Part shown: piece after piece, positions 18,901 to 26,774 of the stretch
Layout of the letters: every line of letters starts with the position of its first letter
Numbering within the stretch: the stretch's first letter is position 1
NCBI GenBank assembly: GCA_041396985.1
Contig: JAWKXO010000003.1
Location: forward strand, 1 to 64,000
Length of the DNA: 64,000 bases
Direction: 5' to 3'
From: Emcibacteraceae bacterium
Lineage (GTDB): Bacteria; Pseudomonadota; Alphaproteobacteria; Sphingomonadales; Emcibacteraceae
The notes under the pieces: model-generated
The model's input: the letters and a program-made list of their open reading frames with translations, nothing else
Databases searched by the model: none
What the model was told of the DNA's origin: nothing
Position numbers and translations under genes: made by a program

Positions 18901-19021
18901 AAGACCACTGGCAATCGTTGTTATAGGCGGGTTGGTTACTTCAACATTGCTGACACTGGTTCTTTTGCCGATTTTGTATAGCCGATTGGGAAATAATTCC
19001 GGTGGGGAGAAAAATTCATGA
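15941..19021 (+). CDS. Heavy-metal-type RND efflux transporter (CusA/CzcA family)
   Basis: A 1026-residue inner-membrane proton antiporter with 12 helices and two large periplasmic loops. The heavy-metal-efflux subfamily is indicated by FEEGTDIYWARQQVSERLNA and RVSEMLTGVRGDIAIKVFG in the porter domain, unlike AcrB. Helix-rich blocks occur at about 335-480 and 860-1020. The DUF3240 and PepSY genes and the two-component system downstream are typical of metal-efflux operons. The transported ion (copper/silver or cobalt/zinc/cadmium) cannot be told from what I can see. Confidence 0.88.
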   Translation: MLDKLIQFSLTQRLIVLLVAVLVIAGGWVSFGDTPIDAFPDVSTTQVKIILKAPGMTPEEIEQRITAIIEVEMLGLPNQSMLRSISKYALTDITIDFEEGTDIYWARQQVSERLNAIMEDLPAGVSGGIAPMTTPLGEMFMFTIDGDTMSLMEKRSLLDWVIRPALRGVPGVADVNALGGLVKTFEITPDNSLLLAHNITVSEVIDAVRENNKNDGAGRLNEGEEVLLVRTSGSITGISDIENIIVRQHLTEPIRVADIATVKIGSITRYGGVTARGQGEAVEGLVLSLRGANAQEVVEGVNEKLAEIERSLPDGISINVFYDRGKLIDKAIGSVSKALGEAIVLVLVLLLVYLGDLRVALTVALILPLAALATFIWMKEFSMSANLMSLGGLAIAIGILVDAAVVVVENIVTYLFDEKNQKLPKLHLIYRAVSEVSLPVTSGMLIIIIVFLPLLSLQGLEGKLFSPVALTIVFALTSSLFLSLTVIPVIASYLPSQVSHSETWLVRTLQKKYVPILNWSLENSKKVFISSGILLAVALLVYIQVGKTFMPTMDEGDMIIQWEKLPSVGLEKSIEMDNRIQQILMENISEIDSMVARVGSDEIGLDPMGLNETDGFLVLKPRDEWTVDSKEELMAKINDVLAEIPGVAFNFTQPIEMRVSEMLTGVRGDIAIKVFGEDQNQLNAISAKIIDILQDIEGADNVYKPANEGAQYLRLQIDTMAAGRLGISVDEISELLRSQIEGLNVGLVYEGARRTPIIIKGTEEVRNSPADFENLQITLPEGRRVPLAMVAKIERVEGPVSVQREKGSRMVVVIANVANRDLVGFVEEAKELTASNVELPSGYTLEWGGQFENQQRAAARLSIVIPVALGLIFLLLFVTFKSIRQALLVLSNIPFAMTGGIIALWLSGEYLSVPASVGFIALLGIAVLNGVVMVSYFNQLYALGKPIAEVIMEGAIRRLRPVLMTASIAAFGLVPLLFATGPGSEIQRPLAIVVIGGLVTSTLLTLVLLPILYSRLGNNSGGEKNS

Positions 19022-19335
19022 GCCTTTGTATGCTATCACTTATCGTGCCGGTCGCTATTGAAAGCACGATCATCGACTGGTTATTAGAGCAGGATGAAAT
19101 TAAAGGATTTAACAGTCTGTCCCTTGATGGACACGGAGCCCATGAAAATGCAATGACACTATCAGAACGCGTTACTGGGAAATCCGTTAAAAAAATGTTC
19201 CAATCGCATGTCACGGAAGTACAGGCAAAAGATATATTGGGTCGGCTGAAGAAGGATTTTGCAAACGCTGATATTCATTATATGATCAGACCATTATTAG
19301 ATGCGGGGAATTTATCATCCTATGAAGCAGATTAA
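19018..19335 (+). CDS. DUF3240 family protein
   Basis: A 105-residue soluble protein with the family pattern IVPVAIESTIIDWLLEQ and GFNSLSLDGHGAHEN. These proteins are usually found directly after CzcA/CusA-type pumps and are thought to resemble PII-like metal-sensing folds; the biochemical role is unknown. It overlaps the pump's stop as ATGA and overlaps the next start by 14 bases. Confidence 0.7.
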   Translation: MSLCMLSLIVPVAIESTIIDWLLEQDEIKGFNSLSLDGHGAHENAMTLSERVTGKSVKKMFQSHVTEVQAKDILGRLKKDFANADIHYMIRPLLDAGNLSSYEAD

Positions 19336-19666
19336 TTTTTATAAAATTCCACTTATGTTTTTTGGGGTGATGGTATTGCTTTTTGGTGGTGAGAGTGCCT
19401 TTTCACAGGAAGAACAATATGAATCCAATCATTTATCACAGGAAGAATTGGCGGAAATATTAAAAAGTGGCGATATTCTGGGGCTTGAGCAAATTATCTC
19501 ATTTATCCACAGGGAAAAAGATGACCGAATGCTTGAAGTTGAGCTGCTTAATTATGACGGTGTGCTTATTTATCAGATTGAAATTCTAACGGCCAAAGGC
19601 GTTGTTGTGACCTATTATCTGGATGGTAAGACGGGTCAGGATGCATCAAGTTTGCTGGAGGGCTAG
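19322..19666 (+). CDS. PepSY-domain exported small protein
   Basis: A 114-residue protein with an N-terminal signal peptide ending near AFSQ (residue 27), followed by a single PepSY-like module: LSQEELAEILKSGDILGLEQ, then VELLNYDGVLIYQIEIL and VVTYYLDGKTG. PepSY proteins next to two-component genes are thought to modulate sensing or metal binding in the periplasm. I chose ATG 19322, since the upstream alternative lacks a hydrophobic leader at its own start. It is followed after one base by the response regulator. Confidence 0.75.
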   Translation: MKQINFYKIPLMFFGVMVLLFGGESAFSQEEQYESNHLSQEELAEILKSGDILGLEQIISFIHREKDDRMLEVELLNYDGVLIYQIEILTAKGVVVTYYLDGKTGQDASSLLEG

Positions 19667-19667
19667 A

Positions 19668-20333
19668 ATGAGATTACTGCTTGTTGAAGATGATCCAAAG
19701 CTCGGACCTAGACTGGCAGAGGATCTTCGGGGCAAAGGTTTTGCAGTCGATTTGGTCTCAACAGGTATAGATGCGGAATTCATGGGGGACGAAATTTCAT
19801 ATGATGTTGTAATTCTTGATCTGGGATTGCCGGATATTTCAGGACTGGATGTCTTAAGAAACTGGCGAAGAAAAGGAAATTCACAGGCTGTACTCATCCT
19901 GACAGCCCGCGATGACTGGCAGGAGCGGGTTGATGGCTTTCAGGCAGGGGCAGATGACTATCTTGGAAAACCGTTTCATTTTGAGGAACTCATTGAACGT
20001 GTAAATGCATTGATCCGCCGTACCAATCAAAAAGTAGGTGCTGGTCTTGCGGCGGGTGGCATAAGTCTGGATGAACGAAAACAGACCGTTACAACGGATG
20101 CTGGTCAGGAATATGAACTGACGGGCACTGAATTCAGGTTGCTGCGATATATGATGATGCATCAGAATGAAATATTATCGAAAACCCATTTGACCGAACA
20201 TATATATGATGATGTTTCGGATAAGGACAGTAATGTCATAGAAGTTTATATAAGACGACTGCGTAAAATTCTTGGTGATGAAATGATAAAAACAAAAAGA
20301 GGACAGGGCTACGTTTTTGAGGAACGGTCATGA
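19668..20333 (+). CDS. OmpR/PhoB-family response regulator
   Basis: A 221-residue regulator. The receiver domain has the acidic pair LVEDDPKLG, phospho-acceptor Asp in VVILDLGLPD, and Lys in LGKPFHFEEL. The winged-helix DNA-binding domain ends with EVYIRRLRKILGDE and KTKRGQGYVF. ATG 19668 is the natural start (MRLLLVEDD). It overlaps the kinase gene by four bases (ATGA). It probably controls the efflux operon above in response to the metal. Confidence 0.92.
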   Translation: MRLLLVEDDPKLGPRLAEDLRGKGFAVDLVSTGIDAEFMGDEISYDVVILDLGLPDISGLDVLRNWRRKGNSQAVLILTARDDWQERVDGFQAGADDYLGKPFHFEELIERVNALIRRTNQKVGAGLAAGGISLDERKQTVTTDAGQEYELTGTEFRLLRYMMMHQNEILSKTHLTEHIYDDVSDKDSNVIEVYIRRLRKILGDEMIKTKRGQGYVFEERS

Positions 20334-21646
20334 GCAGTTTAAAGTCCCGTCTTAACCTAGGTGTATTTATTGTTTCCCTGATATTTTTCAGTACTTTGAT
20401 TGGTATAAATATTGTTTTTTTTAACAGGTTTGGAGAAGAGTTTGTTCAAACCCGGCTCCAGCATGATATTGATGCTCTATTGGCAAATTTAAAACCGGGC
20501 GAAGACGGAAATCTCTTTCTTAATGAAGAGACACTCAATCCTATTTTTCTCCAACCATTTTCGGGTCATTATTTCCATATTGAAATGTCACATAGGGAGT
20601 ATTTGTCCCGTTCATTATGGGATCAGACAATGTCAGTCTCCAAAATTGAGATCGGCAAAACGGCTTTAAAACAGGAAAACGGGCCAAACGGCCAAAGGCT
20701 TCTGATCCTGGAAGGGGGCTATCTGAAAGATGGGCAATTAATACGAATAGCCGTTGCAGAGGATTTTACGCCAATTACAAACAGTTTGCGCACTCTTACC
20801 ATTGCGCTGGTTGTTTTAAATGGTGCCATTGTGCTGCTATTGATGCTGATACAGCGCTTTATTGTTAATCGTGGGATGGCCCCCCTGCAGGCAACAACTG
20901 AGGAATTGGCGCGGATTGGGTCAGGAGAAAACAATTTCCTCAATGAAAAAGTACCAGAAGAGGTTTTACCATTGGTTATGGAAATCAACAAATTGATGGT
21001 GATGGTTGATAACCGGGTTAAACGATCTAAAACAGCATTGGGAAATCTGGCACATGCACTTAAAACACCGCTGGCTTTAATTGAGCAGAATGTATCGGGT
21101 GGAGATGATAAAATAAGACCCGAAGAGATAAAAGGTGCGACCAAACAGATCAAACATCAACTGGATAGTGAGCTCAGACGGGCGAGAATTATCGGATCAT
21201 CTGTCCATGGCCAGAAAATTGATCTTTCAGAATTAATCGGAACACTCATTACGACTTTCAAAAAAATATACCAGGATAAAAATATCGACTGCATATTGAA
21301 TATTGATCCTGATGCTAAATTTGTTGGTGATCGGCATGATATGATGGAGCTTTTTGGAAACCTTCTTGATAATGCCTGTAAATGGTGTCAGCATGTTGTT
21401 TCGGTTAGCATCAGAAATTCTGACGGGCTGGAAATAACTATAGAGGATGATGGTCCGGGAATTTCACAGGAAAAATATGAGCAGATTGAAAGTCGTGGAA
21501 TTAGGCTTGATGAAGCGGGCGAAGGATATGGCCTTGGCCTATCAATCGTGCGCGAAATTATTGATTTGAATGATGCAGAAGTAAAATATGCGCCATCGGA
21601 AGAATTGGGCGGATTGAAAGTCTTTATTAAAATGCCCAGGCAATGA
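20330..21646 (+). CDS. Sensor histidine kinase
   Basis: A 438-residue membrane kinase with two transmembrane segments (about 10-28 and 155-175) around a periplasmic sensor of about 125 residues. A HAMP-like linker is followed by the phospho-acceptor helix with HALKTPLALIEQN, then the ATPase domain: N-box LLDNACKWCQH, G1 EDDGPGIS and G2 GEGYGLGLSIV. The family is PhoQ-like by length and layout. It pairs with the preceding response regulator. Confidence 0.9.
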   Translation: MSSLKSRLNLGVFIVSLIFFSTLIGINIVFFNRFGEEFVQTRLQHDIDALLANLKPGEDGNLFLNEETLNPIFLQPFSGHYFHIEMSHREYLSRSLWDQTMSVSKIEIGKTALKQENGPNGQRLLILEGGYLKDGQLIRIAVAEDFTPITNSLRTLTIALVVLNGAIVLLLMLIQRFIVNRGMAPLQATTEELARIGSGENNFLNEKVPEEVLPLVMEINKLMVMVDNRVKRSKTALGNLAHALKTPLALIEQNVSGGDDKIRPEEIKGATKQIKHQLDSELRRARIIGSSVHGQKIDLSELIGTLITTFKKIYQDKNIDCILNIDPDAKFVGDRHDMMELFGNLLDNACKWCQHVVSVSIRNSDGLEITIEDDGPGISQEKYEQIESRGIRLDEAGEGYGLGLSIVREIIDLNDAEVKYAPSEELGGLKVFIKMPRQ

Positions 21647-21769
21647 TTATTTTCATTCTATCTTTGGTACAAGTTAACCTTTACAAACAATCTATTTTAT
21701 AGTCCTATATGCGATGTAAGAGTGGGGACTCAGAATAATATAACTTTCGAATATGAGGAGAAATCTTAG

Positions 21770-22825
21770 ATGAGGATTAATAAAAAAATTGCAAATATAT
21801 TATTTGCTTCCGCGGCTTTAACCGCTGTTTTTTCTGCGTCGGCTATGGCACAGGGAAATCCCTATGAACCGATAGAGGGAGAATGGGTGACACTGCCTGA
21901 CGGGCGTCAATGGGGATCAACAAGCACCGTTTATTATGCTGGAAATGGTAATATCTGGGTTGCTGAGCGTTGCGGTGGCAATACGAATTGTCTGGATACG
22001 CCGGATATTGATCCGATTATGCTGGTCGATGTGGATGGAAATATCTTAAAAAGTTTTGGTAAAAATATGATCGTCTGGCCACATGGATTACATGTTGATC
22101 CAGATGGAAATTTATGGATTGCTGATGCCCGTGGTGATGAAAAACGTAAAAAAGGGCACCAGGTTCATAAATTCAGTCCTGATGGAAAGTTGCTGATGTC
22201 ACTCGGCACAGCTGGTGTGGCGGGTAAAGATAAATATATATTTGATCAGCCCTGCGACGTTGCGGTAGCACCAAATGGCGATATTTTTGTTGCCGATGGT
22301 CATGGTGCCGGTGGCAATAACCGCATTGTCAAATATAACAGCAAAGGTGAGTATCTGATGGAATTCGGCTCAACAGGATCAGAGCGTGGTCAGTTCCGTG
22401 AACCTCATGCACTGGCGATCAGTACAGATGGCCGGTTGTTTGTTGGAGATCGTCATAACGCCCGCGTTCAGATTTTTGATCTGGAGGGACATCATATTGA
22501 TCAATGGACCCAGTTTGGACGTCCAAGCGGTGTTTATATTGATAAGAACAATATGCTTTATGTTGCCGACAGTGAATCAAACACTGGCTATCAGCGTAAT
22601 CCTGGCTGGCTGCGCGGAATTCGCATCGGAAGTGCGAATAATGGTTGGGTGACAGCTTTTATTCCTGATCCAAACCCGGGTTATGCCCGTGGCACAAGTG
22701 TGGCCGAAGGGGTAACGGCCGATGAAGCCGGTAATGTCTATGGTGCGGAAGTGGCGCAAATGAGAATGCGTAAATATATTCCAAAAACATATCATGGAAC
22801 ACCACCACCACCGAGAAGAAATTAA
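21770..22825 (+). CDS. Exported NHL-repeat beta-propeller protein, peptidyl-alpha-hydroxyglycine amidating lyase-like (copy 1)
   Basis: A 351-residue periplasmic protein with a signal peptide ending AMAQ. About six propeller blades follow: VWPHGLHVDPDGNLWIAD, QPCDVAVAPNGDIFVADGH, EPHALAISTDGRLFVGDR and GRPSGVYIDKNNMLYVAD. Paired His in PHG and PHA positions resemble the metal ligands of PAL-type lyases, but the match is from memory. A GAGGAG Shine-Dalgarno lies 9 bases before the ATG. Copy 2 (25660-26712) is nearly the same over most of its length. The substrate is unknown. Confidence 0.8.
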   Translation: MRINKKIANILFASAALTAVFSASAMAQGNPYEPIEGEWVTLPDGRQWGSTSTVYYAGNGNIWVAERCGGNTNCLDTPDIDPIMLVDVDGNILKSFGKNMIVWPHGLHVDPDGNLWIADARGDEKRKKGHQVHKFSPDGKLLMSLGTAGVAGKDKYIFDQPCDVAVAPNGDIFVADGHGAGGNNRIVKYNSKGEYLMEFGSTGSERGQFREPHALAISTDGRLFVGDRHNARVQIFDLEGHHIDQWTQFGRPSGVYIDKNNMLYVADSESNTGYQRNPGWLRGIRIGSANNGWVTAFIPDPNPGYARGTSVAEGVTADEAGNVYGAEVAQMRMRKYIPKTYHGTPPPPRRN

Positions 22826-22844
22826 TTTCTGGACTAATTAAAGG

Positions 22845-22879
22845 AAGCCTCCATATTATCCATATGGGGGCTTTTTTTG
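22845..22879 (+). terminator. Rho-independent terminator after NHL copy 1
   Basis: AGCCTCCATAT and ATATGGGGGCT form the stem (one G-T pair) around a short loop, followed by seven T residues. It separates the propeller gene from the cupin genes 13 bases further on. Confidence 0.85.
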
Positions 22880-22891
22880 TAGGTACTAGAA

Positions 22892-23203
22892 ATGGAAATT
22901 ATCAAAAGCAAAAATTTTAAAGCGAATAAAGCCTGGGGAGCAAGGGATATTGCCAATATGGGTGGCATAACAACCCGACTTCACTGGACAGATAAACCTT
23001 ATGTCTGGCACATTAATGAAGGTGAAGAAGTATTTGCCGTATTAGATGGGACTGTCGAAATGTTTTACCGTGAAAATGGTGATGAAAAATCAGTTCTGTT
23101 GGACGTCGGGGACATTTTTTATGCCGGTATAGGGACGGAGCATGTCGCCCATCCCAGAGGAGAAGCGAGAATTTTAGTGATTGAAAAAGAAGGCAGTGTG
23201 TAA
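22892..23203 (+). CDS. Small single-domain cupin protein
   Basis: A 103-residue cupin. The barrel motif is WHINEGEEVFAVLDGTVEMF, then LLDVGDIFYAGIGTEHVAHP; it retains His and Glu positions that can bind a metal. The Shine-Dalgarno is weak (AGG). It is 2 bases from the next cupin gene, so both are probably one transcript. No specific reaction is recognised. Confidence 0.75.
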   Translation: MEIIKSKNFKANKAWGARDIANMGGITTRLHWTDKPYVWHINEGEEVFAVLDGTVEMFYRENGDEKSVLLDVGDIFYAGIGTEHVAHPRGEARILVIEKEGSV

Positions 23204-23205
23204 CA

Positions 23206-23871
23206 ATGAAATTGAATGCTGAATTTGATCAGGTTGCGGTGGTCCGGCCCAAAGATTATAAATGGGTTCCCTCACCCATGAAGGGCGTCGAAAGAATGAT
23301 GCTTGACCGCATTGGCGATGAAGTGGCAAGGGCAACCACAATTGTCCGTTATGCACCCAATAGTGAATTTCCAAGCCATGTGCATGGTGGAGGAGAGGAG
23401 TTTTTCGTTCTTGAAGGTGTTTTTTCTGACGAACATGCGGATTATCCGGCAGGCAGTTATGTCAGAAACCCTATCGGTACGGCTCATACACCACGTATTG
23501 GTGAGGAGGGAGCGACTATATTCGTCAAGCTGTGTCAGTTTGAAAAAGAAGACCAGCATCAGTTTAGCATAAGTACAAAAGAATCGAACTGGTATCCTGG
23601 ACTGGTTCCAGGCTTATCGGTGATGCCATTACATGAATATGGCACAGAACATGTGGCGCTGGTAAAATGGGCGCCAAATACATTGTTTAAGCCACATCAG
23701 CATTGGGGTGGGGAAGAAATTCTGGTGCTTGAAGGCACATTTTATGATGAACATGGCGCTTATCCGAAGGGCACCTGGATCAGGAGTCCTCATTTAAGCA
23801 AACATACACCATTTACGAAAGAGGACGGGGCACTCATTTATGTGAAAACCGGCCATTTGCCTATTTCTTAA
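23206..23871 (+). CDS. ChrR-like double cupin protein
   Basis: A 221-residue protein with two cupins of the ChrR type: FPSHVHGGGEEFFVLEG with GTAHTPRIGEEG, then FKPHQHWGGEEILVLEG with SKHTPFTKEDG. Each has the H-x-H...E...H metal set. ChrR cupins occur in anti-sigma factors and in stand-alone redox-related proteins. This one lacks the zinc-binding anti-sigma domain. It could act in oxidative detoxification with its neighbours, but this is inferred. Confidence 0.8.
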   Translation: MKLNAEFDQVAVVRPKDYKWVPSPMKGVERMMLDRIGDEVARATTIVRYAPNSEFPSHVHGGGEEFFVLEGVFSDEHADYPAGSYVRNPIGTAHTPRIGEEGATIFVKLCQFEKEDQHQFSISTKESNWYPGLVPGLSVMPLHEYGTEHVALVKWAPNTLFKPHQHWGGEEILVLEGTFYDEHGAYPKGTWIRSPHLSKHTPFTKEDGALIYVKTGHLPIS

Positions 23872-23886
23872 AAAATTAGACGAACT

Positions 23887-23911
23887 TGTCGATTTTTAAT
23901 CTCCCCATTCG
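23887..23911 (+). promoter_or_regulatory. ECF42-type promoter (TGTCGA-N17-CG) upstream of the DGPF-sigma pair
   Basis: TGTCGA at 23887-23892 is followed after 17 bases by CGTTT. This fits the reported ECF42 promoter pattern, a -35 of TGTCGA and a -10 around CGA/TC. The downstream genes are a DGPF protein and an ECF42-like sigma factor, the family's usual partners, so autoregulation is likely. Confidence 0.6.
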
Positions 23912-23971
23912 TTTAGCTGGTGTAATCTGAAATCAGATTATTTTCTAAGATTAAAAAATGAGGAGAATATC

Positions 23972-24325
23972 ATGAAATATATAGCATTGATTTATGCAAA
24001 TGAAGAAACCAGTCCAAAGCCGGGCTCTGAGGAATTTGGCCGGTTGATCGGGGAATATGAAGCTGCCACCGGCCAGTTTATCAATGACGGGGTTCTGGTC
24101 GGGAGTGATCCCCTGCAGTCGGTGAATACAGCAACGACGTTACGGGCGAGGAATGGCAAATTGGCGATGACGGACGGCCCCTTTGCTGAAACAAAAGAGC
24201 AGCTTGGGGGCTATTATATATTTGAATGCGAAAATCTGGATGATGCATTGAAATATGCGGCCATGATACCGACCGTAAATTACGGGTCGATAGAAGTCAG
24301 ACCGATCATGACGATAGAGAGGTAG
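23972..24325 (+). CDS. YCII-related / DGPF-domain protein
   Basis: A 117-residue protein of the DGPF subgroup: MKYIALIYANEE at the start, LAMTDGPFAETKEQLGGYYI in the middle, and VEVRP-type ending SIEVRPIMTIER. Its Shine-Dalgarno GAGGAG precedes the ATG. DGPF genes are the standard neighbours of ECF42 sigma factors; their biochemical role is unsettled. The sigma gene follows after 9 bases. Confidence 0.9.
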   Translation: MKYIALIYANEETSPKPGSEEFGRLIGEYEAATGQFINDGVLVGSDPLQSVNTATTLRARNGKLAMTDGPFAETKEQLGGYYIFECENLDDALKYAAMIPTVNYGSIEVRPIMTIER

Positions 24326-24334
24326 ACTTTTTAT

Positions 24335-25594
24335 ATGGTATCCCCATCGACGCCGCCGATTAACTTTGAAGTGGCAATTCATAAAATTGTCCGAGAGGAA
24401 TGGGGATACCTGATTTCTTCATTAATTAAATCCTTTAATGATTTCCACATGGCTGAAGATGCCCTTCAGGACGCCGTAGAAGCGGCACTGATTAACTGGC
24501 GGGAGAAAGGCCTGCCGCCTTCTGCGCGGGCTTGGCTTTTAACGACAGCGAGACGCAAAATTATTGATAAAATAAGGCGTGATAAAAACTTTGAATCCAA
24601 AAAGGAACAATTTCTTCCTCTTCTGGAGGATGATGAACTGATGGAATCTGATTATTCAGTCCCGGATGAAAGGCTCAGATTAATTTTTACCTGCTGCCAC
24701 CCGGCGCTTGATCATAATATTTCAGTTGCTTTAACTTTGCAGCTTCTTGGTGGATTGACCACAACGGAAATTGCCAGAGCATTTCTGGTTAAACCGGAAA
24801 CCATGGCACAGCGTTTGGTGCGTGGAAAAAGAAAAATTAAACAGGCGGGCATCCCCTATATCATCCCGGACCAGAATCAGTTTGCCGCCCGTCTTGATGC
24901 GGTACTGAGTGTTTTATATCTTATTTTTAATGAAGGCTATTCAGCGTCATCTGGAAAAAAACATATAAGAGCAGAACTTTGTGATGAAGCAATAAGACTT
25001 GCCAGAATATTGCTACATCTTTGCCCGAAAGAGCCGGAAGCAGAAGCGCTTCTGGCATTAATGCTTCTTCATAATTCGCGAAAAACTGCCCGCTTTGGTG
25101 AAAATGGTGTTCTTGTACCATTGGAGGAGCAGGACAGGTCATTATGGAACATGAATGAAATTAATGAAGGGACTATCCTGGTAGAAAAGTCCCTGGCCCG
25201 AAAACAAATAGGAGCATACCAGATACAGGCGGCCATAAGTGCTCTCCATTCAGAAGCCTGCCGATTTAAGGATACCAACTGGCGGGAAATTGTACTTCTT
25301 TATGATGAGCTTTTTAAATTGCTGCCTTCACCCGTTATTCAGTTAAACAGGATCGTTGCCCTTTCCTATCTTATTTCACCGGAAGAAAGTATTAAGGCCC
25401 TTGAAGGTTTGAAGCAGGATATTGGCAATTATCAGCCCTATTATGCGGCACTGGCAGATTTATACAAGCGAAGCGGCAAAAATAAAAAGGCTATTAGATA
25501 TTATCAAAAAGCAATCAGCTTAAGCGGCAATCAGGCCGAGCAGGATTTCTTGCAACAAAGAATGTCTGATCTAATATCTTTACAAAAACAATAA
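24335..25594 (+). CDS. ECF42-like RNA polymerase sigma factor with C-terminal TPR extension
   Basis: A 419-residue sigma factor. Region 2 is at about 10-80 (FNDFHMAEDALQDAVEAAL, ARAWLLTTARRKIIDKIRR). Region 4 is around 125-170 (LLGGLTTTEIARAFLVK). The rest is the long C-terminal domain with YLIFNEGYSASSG and a TPR-like helical part typical of ECF42, which lacks an anti-sigma factor. The start follows the DGPF gene closely. A TGTCGA-type promoter lies at 23887. Confidence 0.9.
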   Translation: MVSPSTPPINFEVAIHKIVREEWGYLISSLIKSFNDFHMAEDALQDAVEAALINWREKGLPPSARAWLLTTARRKIIDKIRRDKNFESKKEQFLPLLEDDELMESDYSVPDERLRLIFTCCHPALDHNISVALTLQLLGGLTTTEIARAFLVKPETMAQRLVRGKRKIKQAGIPYIIPDQNQFAARLDAVLSVLYLIFNEGYSASSGKKHIRAELCDEAIRLARILLHLCPKEPEAEALLALMLLHNSRKTARFGENGVLVPLEEQDRSLWNMNEINEGTILVEKSLARKQIGAYQIQAAISALHSEACRFKDTNWREIVLLYDELFKLLPSPVIQLNRIVALSYLISPEESIKALEGLKQDIGNYQPYYAALADLYKRSGKNKKAIRYYQKAISLSGNQAEQDFLQQRMSDLISLQKQ

Positions 25595-25659
25595 ATTATT
25601 GTCCAATGAGCCGGATTAAAAATAGTCATAAAACGGACTAAAAATTTGGAGGATAATCA

Positions 25660-26712
25660 ATGATTAATAAAAAAATGATCACCAACTTATTATTGGCAGC
25701 AACGGCCCTGACGTCTGTTGTTGCCACAACTTCAGTCGCACAGGATAACCCGTACGAAGCTATTAAAGGGGAGTGGATTACATTGCCTGACGGGCGTCAA
25801 TGGGGATCAACCAGTACCGTTTATTATGCAGGAAATGGTAATATCTGGGTTGCTGAGCGTTGCGGTGGAAATGGGAACTGCCTTGATACACCGGATATTG
25901 ACCCGATCATGCTGGTCGATGTTGATGGAAAAATCTTAAAAAGCTTTGGTAAAAATATGATTGTCTGGCCTCATGGAATGCACGTGGATCCGGACGGAAA
26001 TTTATGGATTGCTGATGCCCGTGGTGATGAAAAGCGTAAAAAAGGTCATCAGGTTCTAAAATTTAGCCCGGACGGTGAGTTATTGATGACAATTGGAACT
26101 GCGGGTGTTGCGGGTAAGGATAAATATATTTTTGATCAGCCCTGCGATGTAGCAGTAGCGCCAAACGGCGATATATTTGTGGCCGATGGCCATGAAGCGG
26201 GCGGTAATAACCGCATTGTCAAATATAACAGCAAGGGTGAGTATCTGATGGAATTTGGTGATACCGGGGCTGAACGGGGCGAACTTCGCGAACCTCATGC
26301 GCTGGCTATTAATTCGCAGGGAAAATTATTTGTTGGCGACCGTCAAAACAGCCGCATTCAGATTTTTGATCTGGACGGACATCATCTTGATCAGTGGACC
26401 CAGTTTGGCCGTCCAAGCGGTATTTATATTGATAAAAACGATATAATGTATGTTGCTGACAGTGAATCAAATACCGGTTGGCAGCGTAACCCGGGCTGGG
26501 AACGTGGTATCCGTATCGGGAGCTCAATTACCGGATGGGTAACCGCTTTTATTCCCGATCCGAATAATGGAATGGAACCCCGTTATACAAGCGTTGCAGA
26601 AGGGGTAACTGCGGATGAGGCCGGAAATGTTTATGGCGCTGAAGTCCTTCAGAAAAGGATGCGTAAATACGTACCGAAAGGCTATTTTGCCACCCCGCCA
26701 AAACGCAATTAG
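25660..26712 (+). CDS. Exported NHL-repeat beta-propeller protein, amidating lyase-like (copy 2)
   Basis: A 350-residue paralogue of the 21770 gene: signal peptide ending SVAQ, the same blades (VWPHGMHVDPDGNLWIAD, QPCDVAVAPNGDIFVADGH, EPHALAINSQGKLFVGDR), and a similar C-terminal RMRKYVPKGY. GGAGG precedes the ATG. The pair flank the cupin and ECF42 cassette, so duplication around the cassette is likely. The regulation is not clear: no TGTCGA site was found upstream. Confidence 0.8.
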   Translation: MINKKMITNLLLAATALTSVVATTSVAQDNPYEAIKGEWITLPDGRQWGSTSTVYYAGNGNIWVAERCGGNGNCLDTPDIDPIMLVDVDGKILKSFGKNMIVWPHGMHVDPDGNLWIADARGDEKRKKGHQVLKFSPDGELLMTIGTAGVAGKDKYIFDQPCDVAVAPNGDIFVADGHEAGGNNRIVKYNSKGEYLMEFGDTGAERGELREPHALAINSQGKLFVGDRQNSRIQIFDLDGHHLDQWTQFGRPSGIYIDKNDIMYVADSESNTGWQRNPGWERGIRIGSSITGWVTAFIPDPNNGMEPRYTSVAEGVTADEAGNVYGAEVLQKRMRKYVPKGYFATPPKRN

Positions 26713-26743
26713 ATAATAGACATATTGAATAAGATAAAGTTTG

Positions 26744-26774
26744 AAAAAGCCTCTTATTAATGAGAGGCTTTTTT
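26744..26774. terminator. Bidirectional terminator between NHL copy 2 and the HupE-like gene
   Basis: AAAAAGCCTCT and AGAGGCTTTTT flank an 8-base spacer, with A-runs and T-runs on opposite sides, so it can stop transcription from both converging genes. It overlaps the stop codon of the HupE-like gene at 26757. Confidence 0.8.
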
